From Flavobacteriia bacterium (GTDB taxonomy: Bacteria; Bacteroidota; Bacteroidia; Flavobacteriales_D; Crocinitomicaceae), in contig RFQF01000084.1 of the NCBI GenBank assembly GCA_009925805.1, positions 1 through 8,859 on the forward strand: DNA of 8,859 nt, written 5' to 3'. Under the pieces are notes generated by a model. It worked only from the letters and a program-made list of their open reading frames with translations, ran no database searches and was not told the DNA's origin. Below are positions 6,899-8,859 of this stretch, one piece after another. Both the position numbers and the translations under genes were made by a program. The stretch's first letter is position 1; the number at the start of each line of letters is the position of its first letter.

Positions 6899-8859
6899 GT
6901 GCGTATAATTTTATCTACTTCATTTTTCTTTGTGACCTTGGTTGCCTTGTCACAATGTGCAATTACCGTAAGCAATACGGCCGATTCCGGTCCGGGGTCC
7001 TTTAGGCAAGCTATCATAGCGGCCAACGCATGTGCTGGGAACCCCACCATTACATTTACCATACCTTCTAACAATACGATTACGCTGCTATCAGATTTAC
7101 CTTCCCTTACCCATGCCAACACCTATATTAATGGGACATCGGCCCCAGGATACCAATATCCTTCCTCCATGGTAACGTTGGTTTGGCCAGGTTTAGACGA
7201 TTGTATTCAGGTAGATGCCGGAAACAACACCATTATACGCGGGCTCACCTTTACCGATAATTTTTCGGGAAATGGCGACGGTGCTTTTCGTGTACAAGGA
7301 GGAAACAACCTATTGGTGCAGTATTGTAAATCCTACAAATCGCGTAAAAACTTCATGCGTGTGCAAGGAGGTACAAATGTCAAGGTAGACCAATGTAGGG
7401 TTCAGGATTTCTGGCACAACGGTGGAAACTCCGAAAAAGGATTTGAAGTGAACAGCGGAAGCCTTATACAGATTTCCAATTGTACGATATCTTCTATCTC
7501 CAAAAAGGTGTTGGAATTGAACAATTCAGCGAATGGTGGTACCAATTCCAAAGTTTCTTTTTACAACAATACCTTAACTAATGTAGGGTACGGCGATAGC
7601 TCGGTTTGTAACAACCTGCCTTGTGGCATGAACAAAGGGGAACATGTAATTTCAAGTTACACAGCGCACACCACTGTATTTTCAATACGAAATAATACCC
7701 TCAATGGCACATTTTCGAAGTTTGTGGAATTAATCAACACTAAAAGTTTGAATGGTGCTGGACCAAGGGATAGCATCTATAACAATTCCATTTATAATTG
7801 CCGTGGACAGCATACCTTGTATATTGAAATGAACGACAACAATCCTTCAGCACCTGCAGGTCAATCTTACGGGGGAATCGTCATCCTGAACAATAATTTC
7901 ATAGGTGATGGACCGAATACGTACAACACGGACCAAGTGATCGAAATTGGAGGTTGGGCGAATAATTACACCAGTGCTTTAATATCTGGGAATTCGATAA
8001 GAAACTATCATGGCAGAGGGATAATGTTTCGATTTACAGATAACACCACCATATCCAACAACCGAATTTACAATTGCAGTAAAGATCAAGCCATCGAACT
8101 CAATGATAATTGTGATAACGTGACGATCCAGGGAAACATCCTGGGAACCGATTCCCTAAATACCCTTGGTTTAAATCTTTTTACAGGGCACACCATTCAA
8201 TTGAATGAATGCAACAACTGCAATATTGGAGGAAATCGACAACTTGGACAAGGAAACATCATCATCGCTTCCAATAACCAAAAGGCCATTGAAGTGAGTG
8301 GGTCATGCTTTGGAACAACCACCATTCAAGGAAATGATATTAATTTGAATTCCCTTGGAAACCTGGCATTATCGTCATCGAATGAGTCGGCGATTCAAAT
8401 CAATGGTACTACCGCCGTAATTGGTGGTGATAGCGCTACTTTCAGAAACAGAATCAGTGGTGGTGCTGGAGGTAAAGGGATCGAAGTTTCCACCTCGGGA
8501 GCTACCATACAGGGAAATTTAATTGGTTGCCAAGCCGGTGGAAATACCATTGTGGGTCACGGGTTACAGGTTGGTATTCAACTCAATTCAGGAAATAATA
8601 CCCTAGGAAGCACGACCATAGCGAATTTGCTGAACAAAATTGGATATTGCCAAAAAGGAATTGTCAACAATGATCAAGACAACAACCTTTGGAGCAGAAA
8701 TTTATTTTATGGTAATACAGGAAATCCTGTGATTGAAAACCAAGGTGGTAGCCCCAATAATTCCATTTCGCCACCTACAATTACCAACGTGTTCGCCCCA
8801 TTCACTATCAATGGTACGGCCTTGCCAAATGCTCGGGTAGAGTTATATTTTTGGAATAG
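6899..8859 (+). CDS. secreted parallel beta-helix repeat protein (3' end outside window)
   Basis: A large secreted protein, open for 653 codons to the window edge. GTG at 6899 is the best start: an in-frame TAA lies six codons upstream, and the GTG gives a good signal peptide (MRIILSTSFFFVTLVALSQ). Cys20 follows, but Gln at -1 argues against a lipoprotein. The mature protein opens with ITVSNTADSGPGSFRQAIIAAN, the familiar start of secreted beta-helix proteins. Residues 100-610 are a right-handed beta-helix, with Asn ladders (NNTIIRGLTFTDN, NNTLTN, NNRIYN, IQGNILG). From 397 to 582 the coils become a regular repeat. Near 625 the helix gives way to PPTITNVFAPFTINGTALPNARVELYFW, the start of a small beta-sandwich domain. 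About 95 of 653 residues are Asn and 16 are Cys by hand count. I see no catalytic motif of a known polysaccharide lyase. A T9SS sorting domain at the missing C terminus is likely but unseen. Confidence 0.88.
   Translation, partial: MRIILSTSFFFVTLVALSQCAITVSNTADSGPGSFRQAIIAANACAGNPTITFTIPSNNTITLLSDLPSLTHANTYINGTSAPGYQYPSSMVTLVWPGLDDCIQVDAGNNTIIRGLTFTDNFSGNGDGAFRVQGGNNLLVQYCKSYKSRKNFMRVQGGTNVKVDQCRVQDFWHNGGNSEKGFEVNSGSLIQISNCTISSISKKVLELNNSANGGTNSKVSFYNNTLTNVGYGDSSVCNNLPCGMNKGEHVISSYTAHTTVFSIRNNTLNGTFSKFVELINTKSLNGAGPRDSIYNNSIYNCRGQHTLYIEMNDNNPSAPAGQSYGGIVILNNNFIGDGPNTYNTDQVIEIGGWANNYTSALISGNSIRNYHGRGIMFRFTDNTTISNNRIYNCSKDQAIELNDNCDNVTIQGNILGTDSLNTLGLNLFTGHTIQLNECNNCNIGGNRQLGQGNIIIASNNQKAIEVSGSCFGTTTIQGNDINLNSLGNLALSSSNESAIQINGTTAVIGGDSATFRNRISGGAGGKGIEVSTSGATIQGNLIGCQAGGNTIVGHGLQVGIQLNSGNNTLGSTTIANLLNKIGYCQKGIVNNDQDNNLWSRNLFYGNTGNPVIENQGGSPNNSISPPTITNVFAPFTINGTALPNARVELYFWN
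8087..8644 (+). repeat. three copies of a ~64-residue two-coil beta-helix repeat
   Basis: Protein-level repeat in the beta-helix gene, residues 397-582. Coil A begins at 397, 462 and 526 (QAIELNDN, KAIEVSGS, KGIEVSTS) and continues to TIQGN-x-I. Coil B begins at 431, 497 and 558 (HTIQLNEC, SAIQINGT, VGIQLNSG) and continues to an IGG or LGS turn. Spacings are 65 and 64 for A, 66 and 61 for B. The layout matches the widespread secreted motif GN-x-IGTD then IGG then RN-x-I, here worn down; GTDSLNTLGLN at 416 is the best preserved copy. Copies are too diverged at DNA level to look recently duplicated. Confidence 0.65.

Noticed and set aside
6880..7122. 80-codon minus-strand open frame
   Set aside because: It is antisense to the signal peptide and N-terminal domain of the beta-helix gene, which has strong protein-level support.
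1..8859. Defence system, phage, CRISPR or transposon content
   Set aside because: I found no direct-repeat array, terminal inverted repeats, transposase or nuclease motifs; all six genes are explained by metabolic or surface functions.

Overview
The window looks like the chromosome of a member of the Bacteroidota, probably a free-living flavobacterium-like or sphingobacterium-like lineage. Three things point there. One gene ends in the first part of a type IX secretion (T9SS) type A sorting domain, another encodes an outer-membrane barrel resembling the Bacteroidota family DUF5723, and starts lack Shine-Dalgarno sequences, with AT-rich leaders and TAnnTTTG-like promoter elements instead. By eye the base composition is intermediate, neither strongly AT-rich nor GC-rich.

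Positions 1-5360 (minus strand) hold a compact four-gene run read right to left. It begins with a thiolase that uses a TTG start (5360-4155). Next come a lipoprotein of unknown function (4158-2575), an outer-membrane barrel protein (2575-1334) and a secreted repeat protein whose T9SS sorting domain is cut by the left edge (1346-1). Every junction overlaps by 1 to 13 bases, so the four are very likely one transcript. The last three form a plausible cell-envelope module (lipid anchor, barrel, T9SS-exported surface protein); the thiolase, a soluble acyl-CoA enzyme, is an odd leader for it.

Positions 5361-5444 are an 84-base divergent intergenic region that must drive both the operon and the rightward FAD-dependent 2-hydroxyacid dehydrogenase (GlcD/D-lactate dehydrogenase type, 5445-6833). 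After a 65-base gap with a reasonable Bacteroidota promoter, a large Asn-rich secreted parallel beta-helix protein begins with GTG at 6899 and runs off the right edge. Its C-terminal half contains a divergent two-coil repeat of about 64 residues.

No tRNA, rRNA, CRISPR array, insertion sequence or phage gene was seen. All six genes are intact within the window, apart from the two truncated by its edges. The likeliest source of new biology is the lipoprotein-barrel-T9SS cargo module; the metabolic genes look conventional.
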